This document shows positions 42,778 through 51,682 of a stretch of DNA of 64,000 nucleotides, one piece after another. This stretch comes from Algisphaera agarilytica (GTDB taxonomy: Bacteria > Planctomycetota > Phycisphaerae > Phycisphaerales > Phycisphaeraceae). The position numbers and the translations under genes are program-made. The stretch's first letter is position 1; every line of letters starts with the position of its first letter. The notes beneath the pieces are model-generated. The model was not told the DNA's origin and did not search any database. It saw nothing but the letters and a program-made list of their open reading frames with translations. The stretch covers positions 1-64,000 of the forward strand of contig NZ_JACHGY010000001.1 in assembly GCF_014207595.1 (NCBI RefSeq), given 5' to 3'.

Positions 42778-44175
42778 ACGCAGCCGACTAAGGCCAATGA
42801 TTCTGGCTCCCAGCGACTTCACTCGTCACTCGTCACTCGTCACTCGTCACTCTCGAACGACACCATCGTCGCAGTGAGCTCGCCGCCCGGGCGCTCGCCC
42901 CGGGGACTGGTCCGTCTCGCGGGACCCGAGGCGCTTGCGCTGTTAGAACAGTTGATCGGCTCGCTGCCCGAGCCCCGGCGTATTGCGTCACAGACTCTCA
43001 GCCACGCTGATCTGCCCGCAATCCCCGTAATGGCCATGACTTTTCCCGGGCCACACAGCTACACCGGCGGCGATGTCGCCGAGCTGCAACTGCCCGGCCA
43101 CCCCGCCCTGCTCGACCGTGTGATCCATTCGGCGCTCGGCCTGGGCGCTCGCCTTGCCGAGCCGGGCGAGTTCACCTTCCGGGCCTACGCCGCCGGCAGA
43201 CTGGACCTGACCCAGGCCGAGGGCGTCGCCGCGACGATCAACGCCATCAGCGACGGCCAACTCGCCGCCGCCACCCACCTCCGTGAGGGCGAGCTGGCAC
43301 GGTTCTCCACGAAGCACGTCGATCGGCTGGGCAATCTCCTGGCTCTGGTCGAAGCGGGCATCGATTTCGTCGACCAGGAAGACGTGGTCCCGATTGCGCC
43401 GCGTGATCTGGCCCGACACCTCGGCGAACTGCAAACCGAACTTTCAAGCTTGCTGCAGCAAAGCCGATCGTGGGGCGCAGTCGAAGCGCTGCCGCGCGTC
43501 GTGTTGGTCGGCCCGCCGAGCGCGGGCAAGTCCACCCTGTTCAACTCCCTCTTGGGCCACCCCCGCGCGGTGATCGACGCCGATCCGGGCACCACGCGCG
43601 ATGTGCTGGCCGAGCCGATGGACCTTGGCGGTAGCGAAGTGATGCTGGTCGATGTCGCCGGGCTGGAGTCGGCCGAGTCGTCGCTGGATCGCGATGTGCA
43701 GCAGCAGGCCCGAGACGCCATCCGCACCGCCGACCTGCTGCTTGTCGTGGGCGAGGCTGCGGAACTGGACCACGCGAACTGCCCGCAACTGAGGATTCAA
43801 ACCAAGTGCGACCTCTCCCCCGAACCGATCTCCGGCAGACCAGACACGGACATGCTCCGTGTCAGCGGCATGACCGGCGAAGGTCTCGATGCGCTGCGAC
43901 AGGCGATCCAACAACGCCTCGGCGAACGGGCGGTTAGTGTGCAGGCCAACATCCTCGCACTCCAGCCACGTCATGAGTCCGCGCTACGTGACGCGCTCGC
44001 CGGGCTCGAAGATGCGCTCCTGCACGTCGCTCCTGAAGCCCACGCGCTCGACGAGATCGAACTCGTCGCCGGCTCGATGCGGCAGGCCCTCGACCTGCTC
44101 GCAGGCCTCGGCGGACAGCTCACGCCCGACGACGTCATCGGCCGGGTGTTCTCAACGTTCTGCGTCGGGAAGTAA
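42772..44175 (+). CDS. mnmE: tRNA modification GTPase MnmE (TrmE)
   Basis: A 467-residue GTPase that, with MnmG, modifies wobble uridine of tRNAs. The N-terminal formyl-THF-binding domain begins at NDTIVAVSSPPGRSPRGLVR; the G1 loop is VGPPSAGKSTLFN (about 245-257) and the C-terminal FCVGK carries the catalytic Cys. The first about 27 residues are unusual: they are encoded by intergenic repeats, including a 7-base tandem array at 42821-42852 read as HSSLVTRHSSL. No ATG, GTG or TTG lies between the repeats and the conserved start, so translation must begin upstream, most simply at ATG 42772. Confidence 0.93.
   Translation: MSTQPTKANDSGSQRLHSSLVTRHSSLSNDTIVAVSSPPGRSPRGLVRLAGPEALALLEQLIGSLPEPRRIASQTLSHADLPAIPVMAMTFPGPHSYTGGDVAELQLPGHPALLDRVIHSALGLGARLAEPGEFTFRAYAAGRLDLTQAEGVAATINAISDGQLAAATHLREGELARFSTKHVDRLGNLLALVEAGIDFVDQEDVVPIAPRDLARHLGELQTELSSLLQQSRSWGAVEALPRVVLVGPPSAGKSTLFNSLLGHPRAVIDADPGTTRDVLAEPMDLGGSEVMLVDVAGLESAESSLDRDVQQQARDAIRTADLLLVVGEAAELDHANCPQLRIQTKCDLSPEPISGRPDTDMLRVSGMTGEGLDALRQAIQQRLGERAVSVQANILALQPRHESALRDALAGLEDALLHVAPEAHALDEIELVAGSMRQALDLLAGLGGQLTPDDVIGRVFSTFCVGK
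42821..42852. repeat. Heptamer tandem repeat (ACTCGTC)n inside mnmE
   Basis: Four perfect head-to-tail copies of actcgtc (42821-42848) plus a partial fifth. Because 7 is not a multiple of 3, gain or loss of one unit would shift the reading frame into the conserved MnmE sequence; the present number keeps it in frame. Confidence 0.85.
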
Positions 44176-44195
44176 CCCAATCCTCTTGTTCCCGC

Positions 44196-44810
44196 TCAAG
44201 GTAACGATGTTTCGGGGGCGGGTTGTTCTTCTAGCAACCAAAGCACCGCTTCTTCCAATTTCTCGGGGTGTAGCCCCACCGCGCGGATGACACCTTTGCG
44301 ATCGACCAACGCATAAGTGGGCATCCACATCACACGCCACCACTCACCAAACGCGCCCGAAGGGTCCCGCGCCGTGGGGTAGTCCATCGGGTGCTGGTTC
44401 AGCACCTGGTCATATTTGTCCTGGCCCCGCTTTGATCCGCAAACACCCACGATCATCACGCCTTGATCGCCGTACTTCGCCAAGAGCGCATGGCGTTTAG
44501 GCAGCGATTCGAAGCACGGCACGCACCACGTCGCCCAGAAATCCACCAGCACAATCTTGCCTTGAAGGTCTTCCAGCGTCGGCTCGCCGTTCCGCCAGTC
44601 CTCAACCCACAGCGGCGGCATCGGCTGGCCCACCAACTCGTCCTGCAAGGCTCGTTGCTTCTCCGTCCCAAAGAAAAACGCTTGGGGCATCGACTCGACC
44701 GCGATCGGCGTCACCAACGCAGGCATCGTGGGGGTTTGTGGTGAGGGCTCCTCACACCCCGGCATCAGAAACAACACCAGGAAAATCAAGATCGTGACAC
44801 GGCTCATCAT
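44196..44810 (-). CDS. TlpA-like thioredoxin-fold lipoprotein
   Basis: A 204-residue extracytoplasmic protein with lipoprotein signal (lipobox MPGC, C19) and a thioredoxin-fold domain carrying the redox pair C96-x-x-C99 in FWATWCVPCFESLP. The family supports disulfide reduction, often in cytochrome c maturation. Convergent with mnmE and divergent from the hydrolase at 44887; no cytochrome-maturation genes are adjacent, so its exact client is unknown. Confidence 0.85.
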   Translation of the reverse strand: MMSRVTILIFLVLFLMPGCEEPSPQTPTMPALVTPIAVESMPQAFFFGTEKQRALQDELVGQPMPPLWVEDWRNGEPTLEDLQGKIVLVDFWATWCVPCFESLPKRHALLAKYGDQGVMIVGVCGSKRGQDKYDQVLNQHPMDYPTARDPSGAFGEWWRVMWMPTYALVDRKGVIRAVGLHPEKLEEAVLWLLEEQPAPETSLP

Positions 44811-44886
44811 GCGTAAGCGGATCGTAGCAGGCCGAACCTGTCTCCGGTGATTTGGTCCATCCTCAGGCTCCCCCTACACTCCTGCC

Positions 44887-45735
44887 ATGCCTCTTGAACT
44901 CCTCTTTCTCGGCTCGGGCACCAGCGCGGGCATCCCCATGATCGGCTGCGGCTGCGCGGTCTGCCGGTCCGACGACCCGCGTGACAAGCGGGACCGCCCC
45001 AGCGTGCTGATCCGCTACGACGACCCGTCGCTGACCGTCGAAGACACCCACACCGAATTCAACCCCAAACAGACCGGCCGACGTCAGATCCTCATCGACA
45101 CCGCCCCGGACATGCGGCAGCAGATGATGCGCGAGTCCATCAGCCGACTCGACGCCGTGATCTTCACCCACGCCCACGCCGACCACACGTTCGGCCTCGA
45201 CGACCTGCGCCGCTTCAACGCCGTGATGAACACCGCCCTCGATGTCTACGCCGAGCCCGACGTCATCCATCAGCTCCAATCCACGTTCCGCTACATCTTC
45301 GAGCCGCACACCAACGTCAACAAATCCTTCATCGCCAACCTCATCGCCCACCCGATCGACGAACACGAGCCGCTGAACTTCTTCGGTGCGACCTGGACGC
45401 CCCTGCGCCTGATGCACGGCAGGCTCCCGGTGCTCGGCTATCGCATCGACTTCGCCGGACGCTCGATCGCGTACTGCACCGACGTCTCGACCATTCCCCC
45501 CGACACCTACCCGAAACTGCAGAACCTGGACGTCCTCGTCCTCGACGCCCTCCGCTACCGCCACCACCCCACCCACCTCACCGTTGACCGCGCGGTTGAG
45601 ATCATCGAAGAGCTCCAACCCAAGCAGGCGTATCTCACACACATCGCCCACGACATCTCCCACGCCGAGCTGTCGCCGCGGTTACCGGAAGGCATCCAAC
45701 TCGCTTTCGATGGGTTGTCGGTCCAACTCGATTAG
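44887..45735 (+). CDS. PhnP-like metallo-beta-lactamase-fold hydrolase
   Basis: A 282-residue metal-dependent hydrolase. The metal motif HAHADH is at 95-100 (THAHADHTFGLDDLRRFN), preceded by CGCAVCRSDDPRDKR, a Cys-containing loop typical of PhnP-type phosphodiesterases and of RNase Z-like proteins. A further His (LRLMHGRLPVLGYRID) and LTHIAHDISHAEL complete the metal site. PhnP hydrolyses cyclic phosphodiesters, but without phosphonate genes nearby a general cyclic phosphate or nucleotide role is likelier. Cytoplasmic. Confidence 0.8.
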   Translation: MPLELLFLGSGTSAGIPMIGCGCAVCRSDDPRDKRDRPSVLIRYDDPSLTVEDTHTEFNPKQTGRRQILIDTAPDMRQQMMRESISRLDAVIFTHAHADHTFGLDDLRRFNAVMNTALDVYAEPDVIHQLQSTFRYIFEPHTNVNKSFIANLIAHPIDEHEPLNFFGATWTPLRLMHGRLPVLGYRIDFAGRSIAYCTDVSTIPPDTYPKLQNLDVLVLDALRYRHHPTHLTVDRAVEIIEELQPKQAYLTHIAHDISHAELSPRLPEGIQLAFDGLSVQLD

Positions 45736-45906
45736 GTGGATTCCCATCTTTGACAAAGTCGGTTCATCCTTCGAACTGAGGTGAGTGCCATCCCGTAACA
45801 CGAGTGGGCAACACGCCGTACTTCAAGTTGTTGAACAGCTCAGATCACTCCGCCACGCCCACGCCGTGGGCGCGATGGTTATAGCCTTCCAACACCAGGG
45901 GCTCAC

Positions 45907-47325
45907 ATGCAAGTCAAGATGATTCTTCCGGCACTGACCGAAGCCAAGAGCCCGTACTGGCGGCCCATCAAATACTCGCTGTTTCCCCCGTTGGGTCTGG
46001 CAACCCTCGCCGCTTTCCTCGATGAAGAAGATGAAATCACTCTGATCGATGAACACGTCGAAACGCTGACGTTGGACGACGAACCCGACCTGGTCGTCAT
46101 TCAGGTCTACATCACCAACGCGTTTCGCAGCTACGCCATCGCCGATCACTACCGATCCAAAGGGATCCACGTCTGCCTCGGCGGGTTGCACGTTACGTCG
46201 TTGCCCGATGAAGCCGCCGCCCATGCCGACACGATCTTCCTCGGGCCGGGGGACCACACGTTCGCCGAGTTTCTCAAGGACTTTGGTGCCGGACATCCGT
46301 TTCCTCGCTACGAAGACCGCCGGCGTTCGATCGTGGAGCTTCCTCCGATCCGCCGGGACCTGATCAAGCGATCGCGGTACCTCGTGCCCAACTCCATCGT
46401 GGTCACCCGCGGCTGTCCGCACCACTGCGAGTTCTGCTACAAGGACGCGTTCTACCGGGGCGGACGATCGTTTTACACCCAGACCGTGGACGATGCGTTG
46501 GCGGAGATCGATCGCCTGCCGGGTCGGCACCTCTACTTCCTCGACGACCATCTTCTGGGCCATCCCAAGTTCGCCCGGGAACTGTTCGAGGGGATGCGTG
46601 GGATGAATCGGGTGTTTCAGGGGGCCGCCACGGTCGACTCGATCCTGCGCGGCGACCTCATCGAGCGGGCCGCCGACGCGGGGTTGCGCAGCCTGTTCGT
46701 CGGGTTCGAAACGATCAACGAAAGCAATCTGCACCTGAGCAACAAGCGGCAGAACCTCGGCCGGGACTACGACGCCGCGATCCGTCGACTCGACAGCCTG
46801 GGCATTATGGTGAATGCGAGTTTCGTCTTCGGTTTGGATGACGACGGGCCGGACGTCTTCGACCGCACCGTGGATTGGGCAGTCAGCCAAGGTGTCACCA
46901 CCAGCACCTTCCACATCCAGACGCCTTACCCCGGCACCGATCTTTTCGCTCGCATGGAGCGCGAAGGCCGAATCTTGCACCGCGAGTGGGACCGTTACGA
47001 CACCCGCGAAGTGGTGTACGAAACCCGGGGCATGTCTGCGGAAAAACTCAAAGCCGGTTACGACCGGGCCTACCGCGACTTCTACAACCTGCCCAACATC
47101 TGGGAGGCCAGCCGACACCACGCCACGCTCAAGCACCGCGCCAAGCACTTTGCTTATGCCGCGGGGTGGAAACGTTTTGAGTGGTTCTGGAATTTCCTGA
47201 TCAAGACCGGCACCGTCGGTGCGATGCGACCGGCGTTGGAAGGCGTGCTGTCGGCCGTTCGGCGGGACGGCAAAACGCCAGCCGTTCCGATCCGCGACCT
47301 GGTGCAACTCACGGTCAGCCGATGA
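45907..47325 (+). CDS. B12-binding radical SAM enzyme
   Basis: A 472-residue protein with an N-terminal cobalamin-binding domain (about 1-130; FPPLGLATLAAFLDEEDEIT, CLGGLHVTSLPDEA) and a radical SAM barrel with the iron-sulfur cysteines C170, C174 and C177 (RGCPHHCEFCYKDAF). Such proteins (for example HpnJ/HpnR-like or BchE-like) carry out methylations or rearrangements of lipids, natural products or tetrapyrroles. I cannot assign the substrate; hopanoid or pigment modification are candidates. It converges on trpC downstream. Confidence 0.8.
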   Translation: MQVKMILPALTEAKSPYWRPIKYSLFPPLGLATLAAFLDEEDEITLIDEHVETLTLDDEPDLVVIQVYITNAFRSYAIADHYRSKGIHVCLGGLHVTSLPDEAAAHADTIFLGPGDHTFAEFLKDFGAGHPFPRYEDRRRSIVELPPIRRDLIKRSRYLVPNSIVVTRGCPHHCEFCYKDAFYRGGRSFYTQTVDDALAEIDRLPGRHLYFLDDHLLGHPKFARELFEGMRGMNRVFQGAATVDSILRGDLIERAADAGLRSLFVGFETINESNLHLSNKRQNLGRDYDAAIRRLDSLGIMVNASFVFGLDDDGPDVFDRTVDWAVSQGVTTSTFHIQTPYPGTDLFARMEREGRILHREWDRYDTREVVYETRGMSAEKLKAGYDRAYRDFYNLPNIWEASRHHATLKHRAKHFAYAAGWKRFEWFWNFLIKTGTVGAMRPALEGVLSAVRRDGKTPAVPIRDLVQLTVSR

Positions 47326-47337
47326 CGGCCGCCCTCG

Positions 47338-48147
47338 TTAGGCCGACTCGCCGATGAGTTCTCGGAGGGCTTCTCCGACATCGGGCTGACGCATGAGGTG
47401 CTCGCCCACCAGCACGCGGTGGACGCCGGCCTCGGCGAGGCGTTGTATGTCCTCGTTGGTGCGGATGCCCGACTCGCTGACGAGGATGTCGGTGTTGGGG
47501 ACTTCTTTGAGCAGCTCCATCGTGTGGCCGATGTCGGTGGTCATGGTCTTGAGGTTGCGATTATTAATGCCCAGGAGCTGGTAGCCCGGATGGGGGAAGC
47601 CGACGTGGGACTGGACCTGGATGAGCGACTCGTAGTCGTGGACCTCGACCAGCGCGGTGAGCTTGAGCTCGGTGGCGAGGATGAGCAGGTCGATCATCTG
47701 CGCCTCGCCCAGGCACTCGGCGATCAGCAGAATCGCGTCGGCACCGGCGGCGCGGGCTTCGTAGATCTGATACGGGTCGACGATGAAGTCCTTCCGCAGA
47801 ACGGGCAGCGGGACCACCTTCTTGATCTGCTGGATGTATTCGAGCTTACCCTGGAAATACTTCTCGTCGGTCAGGCAGGAAAGCGCCGCCGCTCCGTTCT
47901 CGTGGTAGGCCCGGGCGATGGCGACCGGGTCGAAGTCCTCGCGGATCACGCCGGCCGAGGGGCTGGCTTTCTTGACCTCGGCGATGACGCGGAGCTTACC
48001 CTTGGGGCGGGTCACGGCGGCGAAGAAGTTGCGCGGCGGTGCGGCGTCCTGGGCCGCGGCCTTGACGTCTTCCAGCGGGCGGGACCGGCGGGTGGTCTCG
48101 ACTTCGAGGCGTTTGTCGTTGACGATCTGGGACAGCATGTCACTCAT
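47338..48147 (-). CDS. trpC: Indole-3-glycerol phosphate synthase
   Basis: A 269-residue TIM-barrel enzyme closing the indole ring in tryptophan synthesis. Family motifs: VIAEVKKASPSAGVIREDFD, VPLPVLRKDFIVDPYQIYEA, LLGINNRNLKTM and ILVSESGIRT, containing the catalytic Lys and Glu residues. I start it at ATG 48147 (MSDMLSQIV), giving the normal family length; the open frame continues far upstream without homology, through radA on the other strand. Isolated from other trp genes here. Confidence 0.94.
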   Translation of the reverse strand: MSDMLSQIVNDKRLEVETTRRSRPLEDVKAAAQDAAPPRNFFAAVTRPKGKLRVIAEVKKASPSAGVIREDFDPVAIARAYHENGAAALSCLTDEKYFQGKLEYIQQIKKVVPLPVLRKDFIVDPYQIYEARAAGADAILLIAECLGEAQMIDLLILATELKLTALVEVHDYESLIQVQSHVGFPHPGYQLLGINNRNLKTMTTDIGHTMELLKEVPNTDILVSESGIRTNEDIQRLAEAGVHRVLVGEHLMRQPDVGEALRELIGESA

Positions 48148-48205
48148 GGGCCGCACAGGATAGCCGATCCCCGCCGGGCGATCTCCGATCCGGTATCTTC
48201 CACGG

Positions 48206-49627
48206 ATGGCCAAAGCGAAATCCCAATTCATCTGCCGCAGCTGTGGCGCGATCTCCCCGCGATGGATGGGCAAATGCCCTGAATGCGGGGAGTGGGACGG
48301 CCTGGAGGAAGTCAAAGCCACCGGCAAGGGCGCCGGGCTGGACCCCCACCGCGGGATCGCCCCCGCCACGGACGGCGAGCAGGCCCAGGCCAAGCCGATC
48401 ACCGACATCGTGGACGAGGACGAGGCGGGCCCGGGCCGGATCGCGACGGGCATCGGCGAGTTCGACCGCGTGCTGGGCGGGGCCGAGTCGATGCGGGGGA
48501 TCGTCCCGGGCAGCGCGACGATGCTGGGCGGCGACCCGGGTATCGGCAAGTCCACCCTGATGCTGCAAGCCGCGATCGTCTTGGCCCGACGAGGCCAGAC
48601 CGTGCTGTATGTCACCAGCGAGGAATCGGCGGGCCAGCTCCGTCTGCGGGCCGAGCGGTTGGCGGCGGCTCCCAGTGGCCGCGAGGGGGAAACCGGACTA
48701 CCCCCCGAACTGTTTGTCCTGGCGGACACGAACCTCGCCCGCATCGCGGCGCAGGCTCAGAAGATCAAGCCCGCGTTGCTGGTGATCGACTCGATCCAGA
48801 TGGTGTACAAGGGCGACCTACCCGCGGCCCCGGGGAGTGTGACGCAGCTTCGGGCGTGTTGCCTGGAGCTGGTGTATCACGCCAAGTCCACGGGCAGCGC
48901 GTTGATGCTGGTTGGTCATGTCACCAAACAGGGCGCTTTGGCTGGCCCACGCTTGCTCGAGCACATGGTCGACACTGTGCTCTACTTCGAGGGCGACCGC
49001 TACCACAGCCACCGTGTGATGCGCGGCGTGAAGAACCGCTTCGGCAGCACGCTGGAAGTCGGGCTCTTCGAGATGACCGACCGTGGCCTGATGGAAGTCC
49101 AGGACGGCGCGGGCCTGCTCGCGGCGGAGTACCAGCCACGCAGCGGCAGCGTCGTCTGCCCGGTGTTGTCGGGCACGCGTTGTCTGCTCATCGAGATGCA
49201 GGCCCTCACCGCCACGGGGTTCCTCGGCTCGGCCAAACGGAAGGTCTCCGGGCTCGACCGGTCGCGGCTGGACATGCTCATCGCAGTGCTCGAGAAACGC
49301 GGCGGGCTGCGGCTGGCGGACCAGGACGTCTTCGCCTCCAGCGTCGGCGGGGTCCGGGTGGGTGAGCCCGCAGCGGACCTGGCGGTCGCGCTCGCCATCG
49401 CCGGTGCCCACCTGGAACGGCAACTCGATCACGGCACGTGCGCCGTCGGGGAGATCGGCCTGGGCGGGGAGATACGCGGCGTGCAGCAGGCCGAGCGTCG
49501 CATCGTGGAGGCGACGCGGATGGGATTCAAACGGATTATCTGTCCGGACGCCCGTTGGCCGAAGGTAAAGGGAGCCGAGCTGGTGCCGGTGAAGACGCTG
49601 GACCACGCGTTGCAGCAGCTAAACTAA
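48206..49627 (+). CDS. radA: DNA repair protein RadA
   Basis: A 473-residue RecA-like helicase that promotes branch migration in recombination. The N-terminal zinc finger uses C10, C13, C24 and C27 (FICRSCGAISPRWMGKCPEC); the Walker A loop GGDPGIGKST is at about 108-117; KNRFGS is the RadA-specific motif, and a Lon-like C-terminal domain follows. Length matches E. coli RadA (460). Divergent from trpC across 58 bases. Confidence 0.96.
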   Translation: MAKAKSQFICRSCGAISPRWMGKCPECGEWDGLEEVKATGKGAGLDPHRGIAPATDGEQAQAKPITDIVDEDEAGPGRIATGIGEFDRVLGGAESMRGIVPGSATMLGGDPGIGKSTLMLQAAIVLARRGQTVLYVTSEESAGQLRLRAERLAAAPSGREGETGLPPELFVLADTNLARIAAQAQKIKPALLVIDSIQMVYKGDLPAAPGSVTQLRACCLELVYHAKSTGSALMLVGHVTKQGALAGPRLLEHMVDTVLYFEGDRYHSHRVMRGVKNRFGSTLEVGLFEMTDRGLMEVQDGAGLLAAEYQPRSGSVVCPVLSGTRCLLIEMQALTATGFLGSAKRKVSGLDRSRLDMLIAVLEKRGGLRLADQDVFASSVGGVRVGEPAADLAVALAIAGAHLERQLDHGTCAVGEIGLGGEIRGVQQAERRIVEATRMGFKRIICPDARWPKVKGAELVPVKTLDHALQQLN

Positions 49628-49697
49628 TCCCGGCGATGATTCGCACCTAGACAGGGGCACGACGATCAGGAATCAGGCGAAGAATCGAGTTTGTGCG

Positions 49698-50918
49698 ATG
49701 GGCTTGCTTGCGATGCTGGTGGGCTTGTGGTGCTTGCCGGTGGCGGGCCAGTTTGTGGCGGGCGATTGGGTTCAGCGTGGCGAAGCCCGTATCCAGAAGT
49801 ACCGCATGACGCCGGTGTCGTTTCTGGTCTTCGACGCTCAGGGCAATCTCGCCCCGAAGGCCGAGATCCACATCGAGCAACTCCAGCACGCGTTCACGGT
49901 CGGCTTTGTTATCTACGATGGATACCCGGAGCACTACGACGCCGAGGCCGAGGGCTGGCGGGTGTTCAACGCGGTGTCGTTGGAGGGCATAACCTCGTGG
50001 CGGAAGATGCAGCCGACGGGGCCGGAAGGACTATTAACCGAATCGGTGGGCGAAGCGATCAAGGCGGCCCGGGACGCGGGGATGCATGTGCGTTGGGGGG
50101 CTTTGCTGTCGGCCGACGCGTTTGATCTGCCCGAGTGGGTGGTGCCGCTGCGTGGGGAAGCATTGTTTGAATCGGCCCGGCAATACCTGCAACAGGTCGC
50201 GGCGGCTTACGGCGAGACCTTGGACGACCTCGACATCGCTGAGGAAACCCTCGACCACGACCGGCTGACCCCGGCCATGCTCCGCGTTCTTGCGATGGAC
50301 GCCCAGAACGTGTGGCCCGGCGTTGCGTCTCGCTTGCAATACGACGACGCGTTGTCCGGGCCGCGCACTTTCGACTTGGTCCGTGAGATGGATAGCGTGA
50401 TCAAGCAGCAGCTGAATATCGCCGGCTTCACGATCAACCAAACTTTCCCGCCCCGCCCGATTCAGCAGGACCTGATGGAGCCCGCCCTGCAACGCCTGGC
50501 CAACCAGCATCAACCGCTGCTCATCGGCTCGCTGGAAATCGCAGGGTCTCACGCCATCGAAACCGCGGTAAATACCGAAACCGTCCTGCGGACGCTGTTT
50601 GCCCAGCCCATGGTTCAGGGCGTTTACTTCTCCGGCCTGTACGCCGACGACACCGCCGATCCCTCGGCTGCTTTGTTCGACGACGAACACCAGCCCACGC
50701 CCGTTTCTCGAACGGCCGATCGCTTGTTTCGTGACACCTGGTGGACCGACGTGACGGTCCGATCCGACGAGCTGGGCCAGGCCAAGGCACGCGTGTATCT
50801 CGGCAGCCACCGAGTCACCGCGACGCTGGCCGACGGCAGCAGCGTGAGCGTCACCATCGATCTGTCCGAGAGACGAGACGATGCGCCGCAGATCGTGCTT
50901 ATGCCGATTGCGGAGTGA
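49698..50918 (+). CDS. GH10-like secreted protein with altered catalytic motifs
   Basis: A 406-residue exported protein (hydrophobic start MGLLAMLVGLWCLPVAGQF). The N-terminal RIQKYRMTPVSFLVFDAQGN and HAFTVGFVIYD recall the beta-rich module and first strand of Planctomycetes GH10 xylanase-like proteins. Where GH10 has the acid/base N-E motif (usually DVVNEA) this protein has DLDIAEETLD, and the nucleophile strand is LLIGSLEIAG rather than a clear TELD. It may be a diverged or inactive member, or have another substrate. ATG 49698 is the only reasonable start found. It stands 70 bases after radA and converges on ureG. Confidence 0.55.
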   Translation: MGLLAMLVGLWCLPVAGQFVAGDWVQRGEARIQKYRMTPVSFLVFDAQGNLAPKAEIHIEQLQHAFTVGFVIYDGYPEHYDAEAEGWRVFNAVSLEGITSWRKMQPTGPEGLLTESVGEAIKAARDAGMHVRWGALLSADAFDLPEWVVPLRGEALFESARQYLQQVAAAYGETLDDLDIAEETLDHDRLTPAMLRVLAMDAQNVWPGVASRLQYDDALSGPRTFDLVREMDSVIKQQLNIAGFTINQTFPPRPIQQDLMEPALQRLANQHQPLLIGSLEIAGSHAIETAVNTETVLRTLFAQPMVQGVYFSGLYADDTADPSAALFDDEHQPTPVSRTADRLFRDTWWTDVTVRSDELGQAKARVYLGSHRVTATLADGSSVSVTIDLSERRDDAPQIVLMPIAE

Positions 50919-50948
50919 ATGAGCGTTTCGTTGGGGTTCGCGGTGGGA

Positions 50949-51653
50949 TCAAACCGCGTGGCTGCGAGCGTGGAAGATGGCATCGATGATTGCATCCAGG
51001 CCGTCCAGGTGCTTCACGCTGCCCATGACCAGCGGCCCCTCGCCACGCATCTTCACCGCGTCGCTACGCATCACCTCCAGGTCAGCCCCCACGGCCTCGG
51101 CGAGGTCGATCTTGTTGATGACCAAGAGGTCCGACTGCGTGATGCCCGGGCCGCCCTTACGGGGCACCTTGTCGCCGCCCGCGACGTCGATCACGTAGAT
51201 CGTGAAGTCGGCGAGTTCCCGGCTGAAGTGGGCCGCGAGGTTGTCGCCGCCCGATTCGCAGAGCAGCAGTTCGGGGTCGTGCTCGGCGGTGAGCTGTTCG
51301 AGTGCGACCAGGTTGGGCGTCACGTCTTCACGGATCGCGGCGTGCGGGCAACCGCCGGTCTCCACCGCGCGGATGCGGTCGGCGGGGAGCGCGCCCTGCC
51401 GGACTAGGAACTCGGTGTCTTCGCGGGTGAAGATGTCGTTGGTCACCACCGCCATGTTGGTCCGCTCGCGCAACGCTTCGCAGAGCCGCCAGACCAACGC
51501 GGTCTTGCCCGAGCCCACCGGGCCGCCGATGCCCACGGTGAACGCCCGCTGGGTGAAGTCGCGGCCCGAGAGCGCGGCTTCGCGTTCCTCAAACCGGCCG
51601 GGGTAGTCCATGGGTTCGTGGGTGTGGTCGGCGTGCATGTGCATAGGAATCAA
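50949..51653 (-). CDS. ureG: Urease accessory GTPase UreG
   Basis: A 234-residue nickel-insertion GTPase. The P-loop [13 protein letters not shown] is at about 43-55; the nickel-binding CPH motif is in [18 protein letters not shown]. The N-terminus ([14 protein letters not shown]) carries four His in the first 12 residues, a short metal-binding extension not seen in E. coli-type UreG. It lies 29 bases downstream of ureF on the minus strand, away from the structural urease genes at 60-63 kb. It would act with UreD and UreF to load nickel into UreC. Confidence 0.95.
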   Translation of the reverse strand: MIPMHMHADHTHEPMDYPGRFEEREAALSGRDFTQRAFTVGIGGPVGSGKTALVWRLCEALRERTNMAVVTNDIFTREDTEFLVRQGALPADRIRAVETGGCPHAAIREDVTPNLVALEQLTAEHDPELLLCESGGDNLAAHFSRELADFTIYVIDVAGGDKVPRKGGPGITQSDLLVINKIDLAEAVGADLEVMRSDAVKMRGEGPLVMGSVKHLDGLDAIIDAIFHARSHAV

Positions 51654-51682
51654 CTTTCACTGAAAAGAGGCGGAGCAGGCGG

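Noticed and set aside
42821-42852. CRISPR-like repeat
   Set aside because: Units are only 7 bases and directly contiguous with no spacers, so it is a simple tandem repeat.
48148-48744. N-terminal extension of trpC
   Set aside because: The frame is open upstream of 48147, but it overlaps radA on the other strand and has no similarity to the enzyme; the family's normal start is at 48147.
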